From NCBI GenBank assembly GCA_025174535.1, contig JALBUN010000018.1, positions 744,001 to 808,000 of the forward strand: 64,000 bases of DNA, written 5' to 3'. The notes beneath the pieces are model-generated. The model had not been told where the DNA came from. It was given only the letters and a program-made list of their open reading frames with translations, and searched no databases. This DNA is from Cantharellus purpuraceus. Lineage: Eukaryota > Basidiomycota > Agaricomycetes > Cantharellales > Hydnaceae. Below are positions 21,577 to 36,878 of the stretch, in pieces (position 1 is the stretch's first letter; every line of letters begins with the position of its first letter). The translations under genes were made by a program, and so were the position numbers.

Positions 21577-23598
21577 GTTTGAGTTTTTTTAAAATAGTCC
21601 TGAATAGAATGTGTGGTCGATGTGGGTTGTTGTCGGTGGGAAATGAGTAGCGTGATCATGAACTATTGATGTGGTGTCAAAACCGTGTTTACGATCCCAC
21701 TGTTCTCCCCCTTGGCTTTTGTACACGCTTGAATGTCATGGTCTGCACCTGCTACCCCACACGCCATACCCGTCATCCCTTTCAGACTCCTATCCCGACT
21801 TGACCGTGAATGGAGGGTTTATTTTGGGGGGAGTGATGCGTGCATTCTGAGGCGTTGAAAGAGGGCGGGGGTAGGTAGGCAAAGTACTGCGCGCTCGAGG
21901 GATGATGCGTTCCATCACGCCTCGCCGTCTCTTTTTGGTTGTTAGTTATGGGTCTCGGATGCGCTTCGGGTCTGATATGGATCACGGGTAGATGATCGAG
22001 TCTGCAGGGCAAATATGCGTCGTGTTTTCAACGGGGGCTGATAGCGGCTGATAACTGATGAACGGATCAATGGGCTTGCAGGATGTTTGTTTTTCGCAAG
22101 CGATGGAAGTGACAACTGGGCTGTCCTCCGTTTTTTTGCGATGATAGGGAGCATGGTGCGTCCGAGTTATTGCTCCAAGACAAAGCAAGGATCAGCAGGA
22201 GGCGCGTGTATCATGATCTTTTGAGGAGCATTGTTGCCAGCAAGGGAGGGTGCAAGCAGATCAGATCGACCTCGAGTTGTTGTACCATGGGTAAGGTCGT
22301 TTTTTTCGGCAGAAGCACCTCAGGCTCATCCGCCGCACGCAGTGAGATCGTGAACGGCAAAAAATCAACGCGAGGGCGGCCTTTTTGAATAAGCAGTGGC
22401 GTCCGCATGCGACTTTAGAGTCTCGCGAGTTACGATGTTTGCGCGTTTCCTTTATGCACGCTGTGATGATTATGAATCGTCCCCACCAGACGCACACACA
22501 GTGCCCTTCAGCATGACGTAATTAGAGACACGTGGGGGGGAGAATTATCAATTGGAGCATGATGCATGACCCCTAGGCATGTCTGTTCGACGTGCCGTAG
22601 TCTGATGATGCTTCCATGTCGGGACTGTGAAGGGCGTGAACTTGGGACCTCCGAGACTTTGGAAATGTGGTCCGAATGTGTCCATGTTCTGGGGATATAC
22701 ATTTGCAAGGGTGCTAAATAACAAGGCTTTTTGTGGCGTGTGGCAATCTCATGGATACCAGGATATTTTAGGATGCCGTGTTGATATAGCGCTGCATGAG
22801 ATGTTTCGACATGTGTGAAATTGCGTCGCTGGATTCAAGCGGGTTGTCGCATTGAATTGAACCAGAGATGGGTTAGCTCTATAGTTGATGAGAGGTCCGT
22901 GTGGACGCTGTTGTACAGGAAACTTGAAACCGGCAGTTGAGACGTGGGGTTCGTAGAGTGTGCAGGGAAAGAATGAGGATGTGTGTGCGGTAGGCGAGTT
23001 CTGGTAAACCAAGTGATTGACCTAAGGATGGTGAATGGTGCGCAACATCAAAGACATGCTCAGCTCAAAATAAAAGTCATTATCCAAACCCATTAACTTG
23101 CCGCCCAGAAATCTACTAGTACTGGCAAAAAAATTACGGTGCATGAGATACAGAGTCGCACGTCCTCGGAATGGTATATGCGACTGGCATTACAAGTCAA
23201 CCTGAAGGCCCTCCCAGAGCTTCAACCAAAGTGGTCCTCACCTATAGGTATCTTGCAGGGACCGGCTTGCGATTTGCAGTCCTAGTGGCGCGGGTGGCCA
23301 CTGATATCACATTGTTCAAGTATCTTGGATCCGAGATGTCTTGTGTGAAATGAGGGATAGCAGAGGCGCCCGTAACAATAAGGCAACAAATAATGCAATC
23401 TTGCTGGGTATACGCAGTGGAAGATTTGGGTGGTGACACTTGGGTCTTGCAGGGTCTTGCGGACCTCGGCGCTTGTGTTCAACTGGCGTCATCTCCGCCA
23501 CCGGGAGTTGCCGAGTCTATGCACGATTTCAAGAGCATCCTTCTACTCGCCACAATTTATCTGCGCTAATCACGATCTGGACTCGTATTTGAGCCACC
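21577..23598. other. Intergenic region upstream of ATG18
   Basis: This aligns with 12946-15302 of the first unit. No frame is conserved between the copies except trivially in the last 300 bp, which serve as ATG18 promoter and leader. I see no RNA gene or mobile element. Confidence 0.6.
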
Positions 23599-25264
23599 AT
23601 GGCGACACCCCATCCCGACAGGACCAACTCTAACATGCTATTCGCCAATTTCAATCAGGATTTCAGGTGCGTTCCCCTGAGCTTGAGGAAGCCCTGCAGT
23701 CCATTTAACGCCTTGGATCACAGCTGCATCTCTGTAGGAACGCGGAAAGGGTATAGCATCACTAATTGCGATCCATTTGGGAGGGTTTTAACCTCAAGTT
23801 TGTATGCATCTTCATGTCATGTTTTCTTCTACTCAAAGTGTGGTGCAGATGATGGCGCTCGAGGAATCGTCGAGATGCTCTTCTGCACATCTCTCATCGC
23901 TTTAGTGGGCGCTGCCGACCAGCCACACTCTAGTCCGCGGAAATTGCAGATTGTCAATACCAAGGTACGCCTCGTGGCAATAGACATTCCTCCAGCTCAC
24001 GAAGAAACAGCGTCAATCTCTGATTTGCGAGCTGCTCTTTCCCTCTTCCATTCTTGCCGTCAAACTGAACCGACATACACTCGTTATTGTACTCGAGGTC
24101 GAGATTTATATCTATGATATCTCAAACATGAAATTACTACATGTCATTGAAACGACACCAAATCCAGAAGGTGGGTGTAGCCTGATACGCCGGTATCTCT
24201 GCTTATGAAGAGAGTTTAGCAATATGTGCCCTATCACCGCATTCCGATTCATCATATCTCGCCTATCCGTCACCTGTCCCCTCGCCGTCCTCCGTCACCC
24301 CTAACCCTGCTGCACCGACACCTTCATCTTCTCCCCCTCAATCCCAGTCGGGCGACATCATACTCTTTTCTACTCACACACTCACAGTTGCCAACGTCAT
24401 CCGGGCTCACAAAGCGCCTATTTCATTCCTTGCGCTGAATTCTACTGGTACTCTTCTTGCCACCGCTTCAGACAAAGGGACAGTTATACGTGTCTGGTCG
24501 GTTCCTGGAGCAGAGAAGTTATACCAATTTCGCCGTGGGACACGAGAAGCACGCATCTACTCAATCAATTTCAATGCAGTATCCACGCTGTTGGCAGTCA
24601 GCTCGGCACACGACACGGTACACATATTTAAGCTAGGAAATCAAGAAAAGGGGAGTAGGAACGGCACAGTGAAGCTAGTAGGTGGAAACCCAGAGAGTCC
24701 GGCTGGATCTCTTGATAGCCGGGAAGGACCTTCAGGTATCGAAGGAGGATACGAGGCGTTCATTGATGGAAAGAAGAAGAATGGGTATGTATACCTCTGC
24801 CGTGCTCTGATGAACTCATGGCCGGACAAGAAACGCCAGGTTCTCTCTGCGTGGCCGTTCGCTACATCTGACACGTAATTTAACATCTTCTATGGGCGGC
24901 TACCTTCCTCATACCATCACTGAACTGTGGGAACCATCGCGCGACTTTGCCTTCTTGAAGCTCCCCACCAGTGGCGCGCGTTGCGTTGTGGCGCTCAGCG
25001 GGTGCGTCGATAAAGCGTGCACTTCTCTGCCATGCTCTGACCGGTAGGTTTTCCAGGACAATGCCCCAGGTAATGGTGATATCTTCAGAAGGGTTTTTCT
25101 ACTCCTATAATATTGATCTCGAGAACGGTGGAGAGTGCGCCTTGATGAAGCAGTATAGGTCTGTATTTAGTTCTTCATCTTTAGTCTATGCAATGTATAC
25201 TGACGCCAACTCTCACAGTTTATTGGACTCTGGTGATGAGGGAGAGATTGGCATGGTTGACTGA
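23599..25264 (+). CDS. ATG18: Atg18/WIPI-type PROPPIN, phosphoinositide-binding autophagy protein
   Basis: The protein is recruited to phagophore and vacuole membranes through two phosphoinositide sites flanking the FRRG motif and works with Atg2 and Atg9. Exons join as [16 protein letters not shown], then [37 protein letters not shown] and [19 protein letters not shown] is at 24528-24539. Blade 6 ([21 protein letters not shown]) is followed by a 6CD loop with a single copy of the 14-residue unit that is amplified in the paralogue. The last exons give [19 protein letters not shown] and end DEGEIGMVD with TGA at 25262-25264. The intron after exon 2 uses a weak donor (AGG/gtttta), is 54 nt and lacks a stop, so its retention would be silent to the frame. 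No defects are seen; this is the probable ancestral copy. Confidence 0.9.
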
Positions 25265-26751
25265 TCTGATCACTTCTCTTAACTCTTATATTGTCCTATT
25301 TTGCTTTGCTTCTGCACATTCACGGGATTATTGTAATTCTTAGGGTACCTGATCAGGGAGCCTTAATCCCAGTTCATGCCTTTTACGTACACATATATAT
25401 ACCAGATAGGAGACGGGTGCACAGTGCTATAATCGATTTTTATGGCTACTATGGTTCCCCACGCACATTCTGCAGAACATGCTGGGTGCTGGCTTATAAT
25501 TCTGAACCTTGTGCCAGGGCACCCATCACGTTATGGCCACGTCTCCTGTGTATCTATCGTCGGTGCACGTTGCCTATGTTTTTAAGAGTTGATGCATTTC
25601 GAATACTCGTGATATCCGATATTTCAAGAATAGTTTTGAAATGACGCTACTATGCAGTTGAGAGTAAGGCTAAGCAAACCTGGTGGATAAAGCCTAGTTA
25701 CTCTATGTGAAGGAGTGTCATAAGACTCACTGATTTCAGTCGGAGATTGATAGTCTGAATCCTATCGTTGGTGCCTCCAGTGGACTTCATAAATCGAGCC
25801 AGCGACATGACCTGTAGTTCCGTGCACTTTGTGTTGCGGTTCTCCTTTGAAGCTTCTGGACGTAAACAGCACAGCTTCTGTTTGCCTATGGACCCTTGCC
25901 TCCAAGGTTGCTGGCCCAAGTCAAACATCATGTATACCCTCGAATTCCTTCAATTCAAATACGCGAAGCATCACCTCCGGTTTGATTTTTTAAAGGGTTT
26001 ATTGCTCTGTGGGTTCCCTTCGTCAGCTTTTACCCGTGGATCCGCAAACATAGGAGGCAAACAACCAACGGGTGTCCTTGGCCTGGAGTCGCGCTTTCAG
26101 GCCTCATAGTGTACATGTGTACGATGCATTTCCTGCGTGCGTTACTTGTTTGGCACGTTTGCCTGCGGAAAACGCATAATCCCCCCTGATCGACCGTTAT
26201 TCCTAAACCAATGGCCTGGACAAAATTCGAGCGACGTCTATGGGGACAATCGAGATTCTTACTTAACTGGGTTCCAGTATGGCCTCTGCCTGTGTTATAA
26301 TGCTTGTCTTCTGAAGACAGCGGATTATACGATGCCAGCAGTTTCGGCTCGCGGCGTTGTCTGAACTTTCATTGTTGCATCAGCTCTCATGATCGTCCTC
26401 AGTCCTCGGAATCAATGATGGACGCAAACCAAGGGGCTAGGATTTTCTTCATCTCAAGGATTCTAGCGTTTTTCCTGACGTCATTGTGGTGGAGGGCATC
26501 ACTTAAATCTTCGCTATGGGCGCTTGTTGACCGGAACCTTGTATGGGTATCGCCTCCCTGCTCCCCCGTGGCAAGCCACCATACCTCTTACTTGTTCACG
26601 TCGCTGATGTAGGTTGCCTACATCACGCCTGGCATGCATGCATACACCATGCTGCTCTTAAATGCGTCCCAGCCCTCATGAATTCTTTCAACACCCATCT
26701 GGAGACGGGGCACTCGGTGACACCTTCCATGGTCTTATACTCTACGCGACT
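25265..26751. other. ATG18 3' flank and promoter of the unknown gene
   Basis: 25265-25665 and 26505-26730 recur in the first duplication unit (17302-17640 and 17640-17830). The 840 bp between them do not. That middle segment has several short frames on both strands but no recognisable protein, no terminal repeats and no target-site duplication that I can see. It is either unique DNA deleted from copy 1 or an insertion here. Confidence 0.5.
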
Positions 26752-27879
26752 ATGGCTCTTGTCTACAACCTAGACCCTTTCTCGAGAAAGTCTCATAGGC
26801 ACGGCACCTCTGATCGGCGAAAAGGGACGAGCTACGATAAGTACGGCAATGAGGTCGTTGCCTTGGGTTCATCGTCAGTAACAAACGGGAAGGAATCTGT
26901 CATGCACGTATTGCGCGTCCAGCCAGGTGTAGTAGTCAACTTCATCGAGACTCCATCGCACTCGTCCCGAAATCGAAATCGACCATGGACCGCTCCGCGC
27001 GTCGTCAAGTACAAGTCGAATCTCAAGAATTCACATTCGCAGTCTGATGGGGGTCCCAGAGACTCGTTCTGGGCGATGCCTCACTCCCCACATCATAATT
27101 CGCTCGAGTTGGTGGATGATCGGAAATTGTCGAACTCGCTTGCGGGGTTTGAGCAGCCCTCTCACCGAGATCCGCACTCCTCTCCAACAACCCACCATTA
27201 CATTCCCGATGAGCCATTCCCAGACCTGCATTACCATGAGCCGTATTACTCTACAACCCATCTCATGGATCCGCATCCTCCAGAGATGCACCGTATGGAA
27301 CCCTATTACCCAGAGTCGCATTATCCTGAGGAATCCTACGAGTCACCTCGGCATGTTCCTTCCCCCGTCGACATACCGCTCCATTCCCACCCATCCGACC
27401 ATCCCGATTACTCTTTGCAGTCTCCTAGCATCCCAGATTCAGATTCGACACGGTTCAACCATGGAGCTTCAGATCGGATGTATTATATGAATACTCGTCA
27501 TTCACCGGACTCTATCGAGGGTTCAGTTCACATGCCACCCTCGCAACAAAGTCGTCGCCACTCCTTTGATTTCACCTCTCCTGCGAAACCACCTTCTCTA
27601 TCGAGCTCAAATACTCGCACAGTGCGTTTCAAGGAGGATCCGGTACTGCCTTCGCCTCCTGAGCGCCGCAAGGGCTGGTGGAATAGGCGGGGAGATCAGC
27701 TCTGGGACAATGACGGTTCTTACGCGGCTGCGCCCGAGCACGATAAATATCCATCAGACTTGCGAAATTATCCAGACGCTGGGACAGGGTGGATGAACGA
27801 GGAGGGAGTACAAATCGACATGAAACATCGTCTTGTGCGAAAGAAACCTTTGAGATCAGCGTTGAAGAAGTCGTTGTGA
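26752..27879 (+). CDS. Unrecognised disordered protein, 375 aa, single exon
   Basis: The frame runs from ATG 26752 to TGA at 27877-27879 without introns. An upstream in-frame ATG exists, but actATGGC is the better initiation context and the upstream part duplicates promoter DNA found in the first unit. The N-terminal 60 residues look ordered (YGNEVVALGSS, HVLRVQPGVVVNFIETP). The centre is rich in His, Pro, Tyr and Ser and probably disordered. The C-terminus has a conserved-looking basic block (RTVRFKEDP, RRKGWWNRRGDQLWD, RKKPLRSALKK). There is no signal peptide or membrane segment. It is convergent with the RecQ gene, 97 bp away. I recognise no family. Confidence 0.75.
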   Translation: MALVYNLDPFSRKSHRHGTSDRRKGTSYDKYGNEVVALGSSSVTNGKESVMHVLRVQPGVVVNFIETPSHSSRNRNRPWTAPRVVKYKSNLKNSHSQSDGGPRDSFWAMPHSPHHNSLELVDDRKLSNSLAGFEQPSHRDPHSSPTTHHYIPDEPFPDLHYHEPYYSTTHLMDPHPPEMHRMEPYYPESHYPEESYESPRHVPSPVDIPLHSHPSDHPDYSLQSPSIPDSDSTRFNHGASDRMYYMNTRHSPDSIEGSVHMPPSQQSRRHSFDFTSPAKPPSLSSSNTRTVRFKEDPVLPSPPERRKGWWNRRGDQLWDNDGSYAAAPEHDKYPSDLRNYPDAGTGWMNEEGVQIDMKHRLVRKKPLRSALKKSL

Positions 27880-27976
27880 CAGCACAGACCGTGTAAGGCG
27901 GAGTTCTCAGACGTGTTAGTACGAGTCGTCCGGGACAGGATCCTGTTGTAGATGGAGTATTACAGGTACAAAAGGA

Positions 27977-31235
<3,259 letters not shown>

Positions 31236-31400
31236 GAGTGGATATAGGACCTATGATGTCCTCTGGCTAGTAACCGTCACAAACAGCCAATTGCTTAGAT
31301 AACCTGATGTAATCTCCGACGGTCCCACCTACACTTGCTTAAAAAGAACTTCAAGCTCAACGAAGACAGTAGGGGCAGGCAGTTTTTCATAGCATTACAC
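31236..31400. promoter_or_regulatory. Shared RecQ/CFT1 divergent promoter
   Basis: Only 165 bp separate the two start codons, so the genes must share a bidirectional promoter or have overlapping leaders. No clear TATA box is seen on either strand. Confidence 0.6.
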
Positions 31401-34400
31401 ATGCACGCTTTGCGCAGGGAGCTCCTTCCCCCAAGCGGAGTCGAGTTTGCAGTCAGTTTGAGCCTGAGACCTGCTAATCCCGCCAATGTTAGCAGCAAAC
31501 AAGTCATTCGAAACCTTGTCGTCGCTCGTTCAAACTGTCTAAGGGTGTTTGATGTTTGCGAAGAACCAGCACCTTTGCCACCTGTTGAAGATTCCGGGTC
31601 CAGTGGTCGCAAAGGGACAGAGGCTGTAGAGGGAGAGATTGAGATGGATGAACAGGGTGAAGGCTTTGTTAACATGGGCTTCATAAAGGTGATTATCCTT
31701 CTCGTTGCAACTGATGTGTATTTGTCATGCAATGGGAATGAATGTTTTGGCTGTGTCTGCTTTGCCAATGCTGATATTTTGGTCCAAGTCCGCTGCCCAG
31801 AATATCGTTCAGTCTACTGTGACGCGCCTGTATCTCATTCGCTCCCGCCGTCTTCATGGCATTGTCACCGGTCTGGATCGCGTGCAGACTTTGGCTACTA
31901 CAGAAGATGGTCTCCATCGCCTTCTCGTCTCGTTTAAAGATGCCAAGGTTAATTCCAACAGCATGGAGCTGTTCAAAAATCTGATCACATTGTTAGATCG
32001 CTCTTTTGGAGTGGTCTGAAACCTTACATGACCTAACAACTGTATCAATACACACATATGAACGAGCCCCCCAACTGGTGTGTTCTGTTTCTTTCCTCCT
32101 CGTTTGGTGCAACACTTCTGAAAACTCCACACTAGTTCTCTTTCAATCCGTCATCATATCGATCTCAACTCCGGATGGACCCTAGCTCTCGTTGCGCAGC
32201 CCTATCATTGCCCAAGGACGGCCTTGCAATTCTGCCATTTTACCAGTCACAGGCTGACTTGGATGTTGGCGAGCAGGACCAGGCCTTTGCAAAGTGGGTT
32301 CAACCGTTCTCAAAAGTGTTTGTGCATGAATTAATACACTGTGTAGAGACGTACCTTACTCCCCTAGTTTTGTTCTTGACCTTACCTTAGTAGAAGAAAG
32401 AATCCACAATGTCATCGACTTTACCTTCCTACCTGGGTTTAATAACCCTACAGTAGCCGTCCTTTTTGAGACCCAACAAACATGGACTGGGTAACTAGCT
32501 CTTCTCGCTTCGAACGCCCGTATATTGACGAAACTTTCACGTAGACGCCTGAAGGAGTTCAAAGACACCACGTCGTTGTTTATCCTGACCTTGGACCTCA
32601 ATACGCGGACGTATCCAATTATTTCCCAGGTCCACTCATTACCCTACGATTGCTTAGCCCTTTTGCCTTGTCCTACCTCCTACGGCGGCATTATCGTTCT
32701 TGCAGCAAATTCTATTTTTCACGTTGACCAAACTGGCAGAACCATTGCGGTACCCAGCAGTGGTTGGGCGTCTCGACTCACAGACATGAAGTTGACTGAA
32801 GATTCCGGCGCAAAAACAAGAAACATTGCTCTTGAAGGGGCGCGAATTATGTTTGTGGACGAAAGGACTATATTTTTGTTCGCTGCTGATGGGGTTGTCT
32901 ACCCCGTGGAAGTCGTAGTAGAGGGCAGGGCTGTAACCAATCTCATTATTTCCCCGCCCCTTGTTCAACTCACTATCCCTACCACCCTGTGCGATGTGGG
33001 TTGTGATCATCTATTTGTTGGAAGCACAGTCGGTCCTTCTTTACTTCTAAGAACCGTTCACGTCTTGGAAGAAGTCAGAAAGAGTGCATTTCACTCCCCA
33101 GTGACTATCGGGGGGGATTCCGTGGACATTGAGATAGACTTAGATGATGGTGTGTCTCTTGGATTTGAACGCTCAAGAGACTGATTGGAGGGTTTTAGAC
33201 ATTTATGGCGAGAAAGTGACGCTCCCCCAAACTGCGGCTAAAGGGACGAATGGTCACGTTCCCTCCGTCGATACCCGTTCAGTAATGCGTCTTTCTTTGC
33301 GCGATTCCATAAGAGAATATGGCTCAATCAGCGACATGGTGTTTATATTGACACGTAACGGCGTAAGCTTCCCTCTTTCCACCACGTCCTAGTGTTGAAG
33401 TTAATTTGTTAAGGATCGTCATGTGCCTATGCTTGTCACCTGTACAGGATCGGGTCACTTAGGCGGCTTTACCTTATTCCAGGCACGTGCTTCCTCTCCT
33501 CTATATCCTTAACTTGCAACGATAAATCTTTGCCAAAGCGGGACCTTCCAACGCGGACAAAACGCAAGTTACATGCTATTGGTGGTAGTCGTGGTGTATG
33601 GTCGCTTTCCGTGCGGCCTGGCTCCCGACCTTATAATGCGACTGCTGGTCGCTCTGGTATCTCATCTGATGACGATTCCATCATCGTCAGCACAGACGCA
33701 ACTCCTGCTCCTGGCCTTTCACGGGTATGTTCTCGCCCTATGCTTCCCCTCCCCTTCCAATTACGTTGCTTCCGCACAGATGGCATCCCGATCTGTTAAA
33801 ACAGATGTCGCAATATTTGGACGCGCAGCTGTGACAACCATTGGTGCGGCTTCATTTTTCCAAAGGACTGCGATCCTACAAGTGACTACAAACGCCCTGC
33901 GTGTCTTGGAGACTGGTATGTCTTCAGCACTTGTTTGTTCGTTGTGTTGTGGAACGATTTGCAGATGGGACTGAGCGTCAAGTTATAAAAGATATGGATG
34001 GAAACATGACACGTCCGAAGATCAGGGCCTGTAGTATTTCGGATCCCTTCATTCTCATATTAAGAGAGGATGACACTCTCGGGCTTTTCGTAGGAGAAGC
34101 AGAGCGTAACAAAATACGGCGGAAGGATATGTCTGCCATGGGTGAAAAGGTCACGCTGACAGTACCCTTGCAAATTGAAGATTGCATGAACTTACCCTGT
34201 CCCATCAGGCTTCTCGATATGTAGCGGCTTCGTTTTGTACAGATCAGTGTTCGTTGTTCAAGGTCGCCAATAATCCTGCCGGAGTCCACGGCAAAAGCAA
34301 AGCGAAAACACAAACTACAACTTTAGAGGCGGCTACTGATATCAATAGAGGCTCACAGTGGTTATTGTTGTGTCGCCCGCAAGGAATAATGGAGGTGGGC

Positions 34401-36878
34401 CTGCTTCATGGTCTCTACCTTTGTAGCATGACTAATGTCCAACTAGATATGGTCGCTGCCTAAACTAACGCTAGCATTCTCCACAACTTTTATATCCCCG
34501 TTACAAGGTGTCCTAACAGGCTCGTATGACTCCGTTGCAAAGTCTTCGCCTGAAGATCCTCCGCGGAAACCTCAAGAATTTGATATTGAGCAGGCGATAA
34601 TTGCACCTATAGGAGAATCTGACCCCATTCCGCATCTTTTGGTATGTCTTTGAATAAGTGTTTCCTGTGTCTCACCCTCTATATCCCTGTATCAGATATA
34701 CCTCAGGTGCTCTCAGCTGGCAATTTACAGGATTATTTCCATACCTGCTCCCACCACGTTTCCCCCGAATCGCGAATCACTTCTCCTTATCCAGTTCACC
34801 AAGATGCTGTCTAGACACCTAGAATCATTCGAGGAAGCGGAACAAGGGACTATGCTTGAGAGCAAACGCGTCCAAAGACGCCTCATACCCTTTGTCACCA
34901 CGTCCAAGACCAATATGACACTCTCCGGTTTCTTTTTCACCGGGGACAGGCCACACTGGATTGTAGGCACAGATAAGAACGGAATCAAATTAGTGCCATG
35001 TAGTCATTCAGTTGTCCACGCCTTCACAACATGTTCGATGTGGGATTCAAAGTCAGACTTTCTGTTGTACACTGATGAGGTAAGTGAACACAATAAGCTC
35101 GCTAAAAACGACTCATTTAAGTTCGATTAGGGCCCTTGTCTGATCGAGTGGATGCCGGAGGTTTGTTTGGATTCTGCGATTCCGTCTCATATAGTCCCTC
35201 GCGGAAGGCCATACAGCAACATCACGTATGACGCATCAACCGGGCTGCTTGTTGCTGCTTCAGCTCTCAAAACCCGTTTTGTGATGTTTGACGAGGATGG
35301 CAACACCATGTGGACCCCTGACGGTAAGGCAGAATGATTCCCAAGTCTGGATGTTGATAAACGGTGTTTTACATCTCTAGCTCCGAATGTTGGGGACCCA
35401 TGCATGGAATGTTCAAGCCTCGAGCTAATATCTCCGGATGATTGGACAACTCTCGACGGGTGATTGTTTATTATTATAGTCCCTCACCGCGTCAAGTCAG
35501 AATGATATCTCATTGATTGTTTCAGGTTTGAGTTTCCTTCGAATGAGATTGTGAACGCATTGGAGTCGGTTCAATTAGAAACATCGAGCACCCCTACTGG
35601 AATCAAAGATTTCGTTGCTGTGGCCACCACTGTATATCGAGGAGAAGATCTGGCGGTCAAAGGCGCTGTACGTCTCCTTGCCTAGTGACAGGAGCAGTAC
35701 TCTCATGCTGTCATTACAGACTTATATTTTCGAGGTTGTCGAAGTCGTACCCGATCCCAATTCCTCTAAGCGGTGGTATCGCCTCCGACTATTATGCAGA
35801 GATGATGCCAAGGGTGCAGTCACTGCACTGTGCGGCATTAATGGATATCTGGCATCTTCTATGGGCCAAAAAGTACGCACACACCTCTATCTTTGATGTG
35901 CTCAATGATTCTATAACATGAAAAGATATTTGTGCGAGCATTTGACTTGGATGAGCGTCTCGTCGGAGTGGCATTCCTCGATGTCGGTGTTTATGTGACT
36001 TCTATGCGATCGATGAAGAATGCGATCCTTATCGGTGATGCCGTGAAAGGTGTCTGGTTTGTAGCGTTTCAGGTCGCTATCACTCTCCTCCTTGCTTTGC
36101 AACTGTTCTGAAGATAATGTAGGAGGATCCATTCAAACTCGTAGTGTTGGGAAAGCACGCTCAACAAACAACCATCACCAACGTTGACTTTTTCTTCCGA
36201 GATGGACAAATTGCTATTGTCGCTGGAGATGATGAGGGTGTTATTCGAATGTTTGAGTATGACCCTACAAGTACGCAAGACCTGATTAGATGGCCATCAT
36301 TGGGGTTGACCATTCTTTCACACTTCTATAGATGTCGAGTCACAGGGTGAACAGCGACTTATCTTACGGACAGAATTTCACGGGCAGTCGGAATATCGGT
36401 CCTCGCTAAACATTGTATGTCGCAGCAAAATGGATATGCCATACTCCCGGCTACTATCTGGTATTGGTTATGCTGGAATGTTTCTCCGCCTCCTCTGAAA
36501 TGACCCTGGCAGGTTCTGCCGATGGCACTCTAAGCGTTCTGGTTCCCGTCGACGAAGCCGTTTATAAACGACTTCAGCTTCTGCAGGGTCAGTTGACTCG
36601 CAACGTCCAACACGTTGCCGGTCTAAATCCCAAAGCGTTTAGGTATGTTGATCTCTTGACTGTCAATCCATGCCCACAGTTGACCACATTACACCTCTAT
36701 CAGAACTGTTCGGAACGAGTATGCCTCTAGACCGTTCGCCAAGGGCATCCTGGATGATGGACTCCTCGACATTTTTGATGACCTGCCGGTTTCAAAACAA
36801 GTTGAAATGACTAGACAAATTGCCTCGGAGAGAGTTGTTATTGTAAGGGATCTGGCAGCCACCGCTGGATCATGGTAG
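31401..36878 (+). CDS. CFT1: Cleavage and polyadenylation factor subunit Cft1 (CPSF160)
   Basis: Cft1 is the large beta-propeller scaffold of the pre-mRNA 3'-end processing complex, where it binds other CPSF subunits. Start ATG 31401 gives MHALRRELLPPSGVEF. About 22 introns of 45-65 nt were followed by eye and the frame stays open to TAG 36876-36878. Diagnostic blocks are RLHGIVTGLDRVQTL, LPFYQSQADLD, YSPSFVLDL, FLPGFNNPTVAVLFE, DLDDDIYG (across an intron), RDLPTRTKRKLHAIGG, RGSQWLLLCRPQGIMEIWSL, GDRPHWIVG and KGVWFVAFQEDPFKLVVLGK, then the CPSF-A C-terminal domain ending RVVIVRDLAATAGSW. One intron (33483-33538) needs a GC donor. This is the parent of the decayed copies at 1-710, 5230-5945 and 9000-9545. 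Confidence 0.93.

Larger units (their letters stand above)
17900..26740. repeat. GH79-uS10-ATG18 tandem duplication, second copy
   Basis: This copy is structurally complete: GH79 on the minus strand, a divergent intergenic region, uS10, the conserved intergenic stretch, ATG18 and its 3' flank. It ends at the promoter of the unknown gene at 26752, part of which (about 26510-26730) was also copied into the first unit. All three genes here look intact, so this is probably the ancestral arrangement. Confidence 0.8.

Noticed and set aside
33144..33200. Apparent frameshift in CFT1
   Set aside because: A 51-nt GT-AG intron (gtgtgtctc to ggttttag) resolves it and restores the expected DLDDDIYG sequence.
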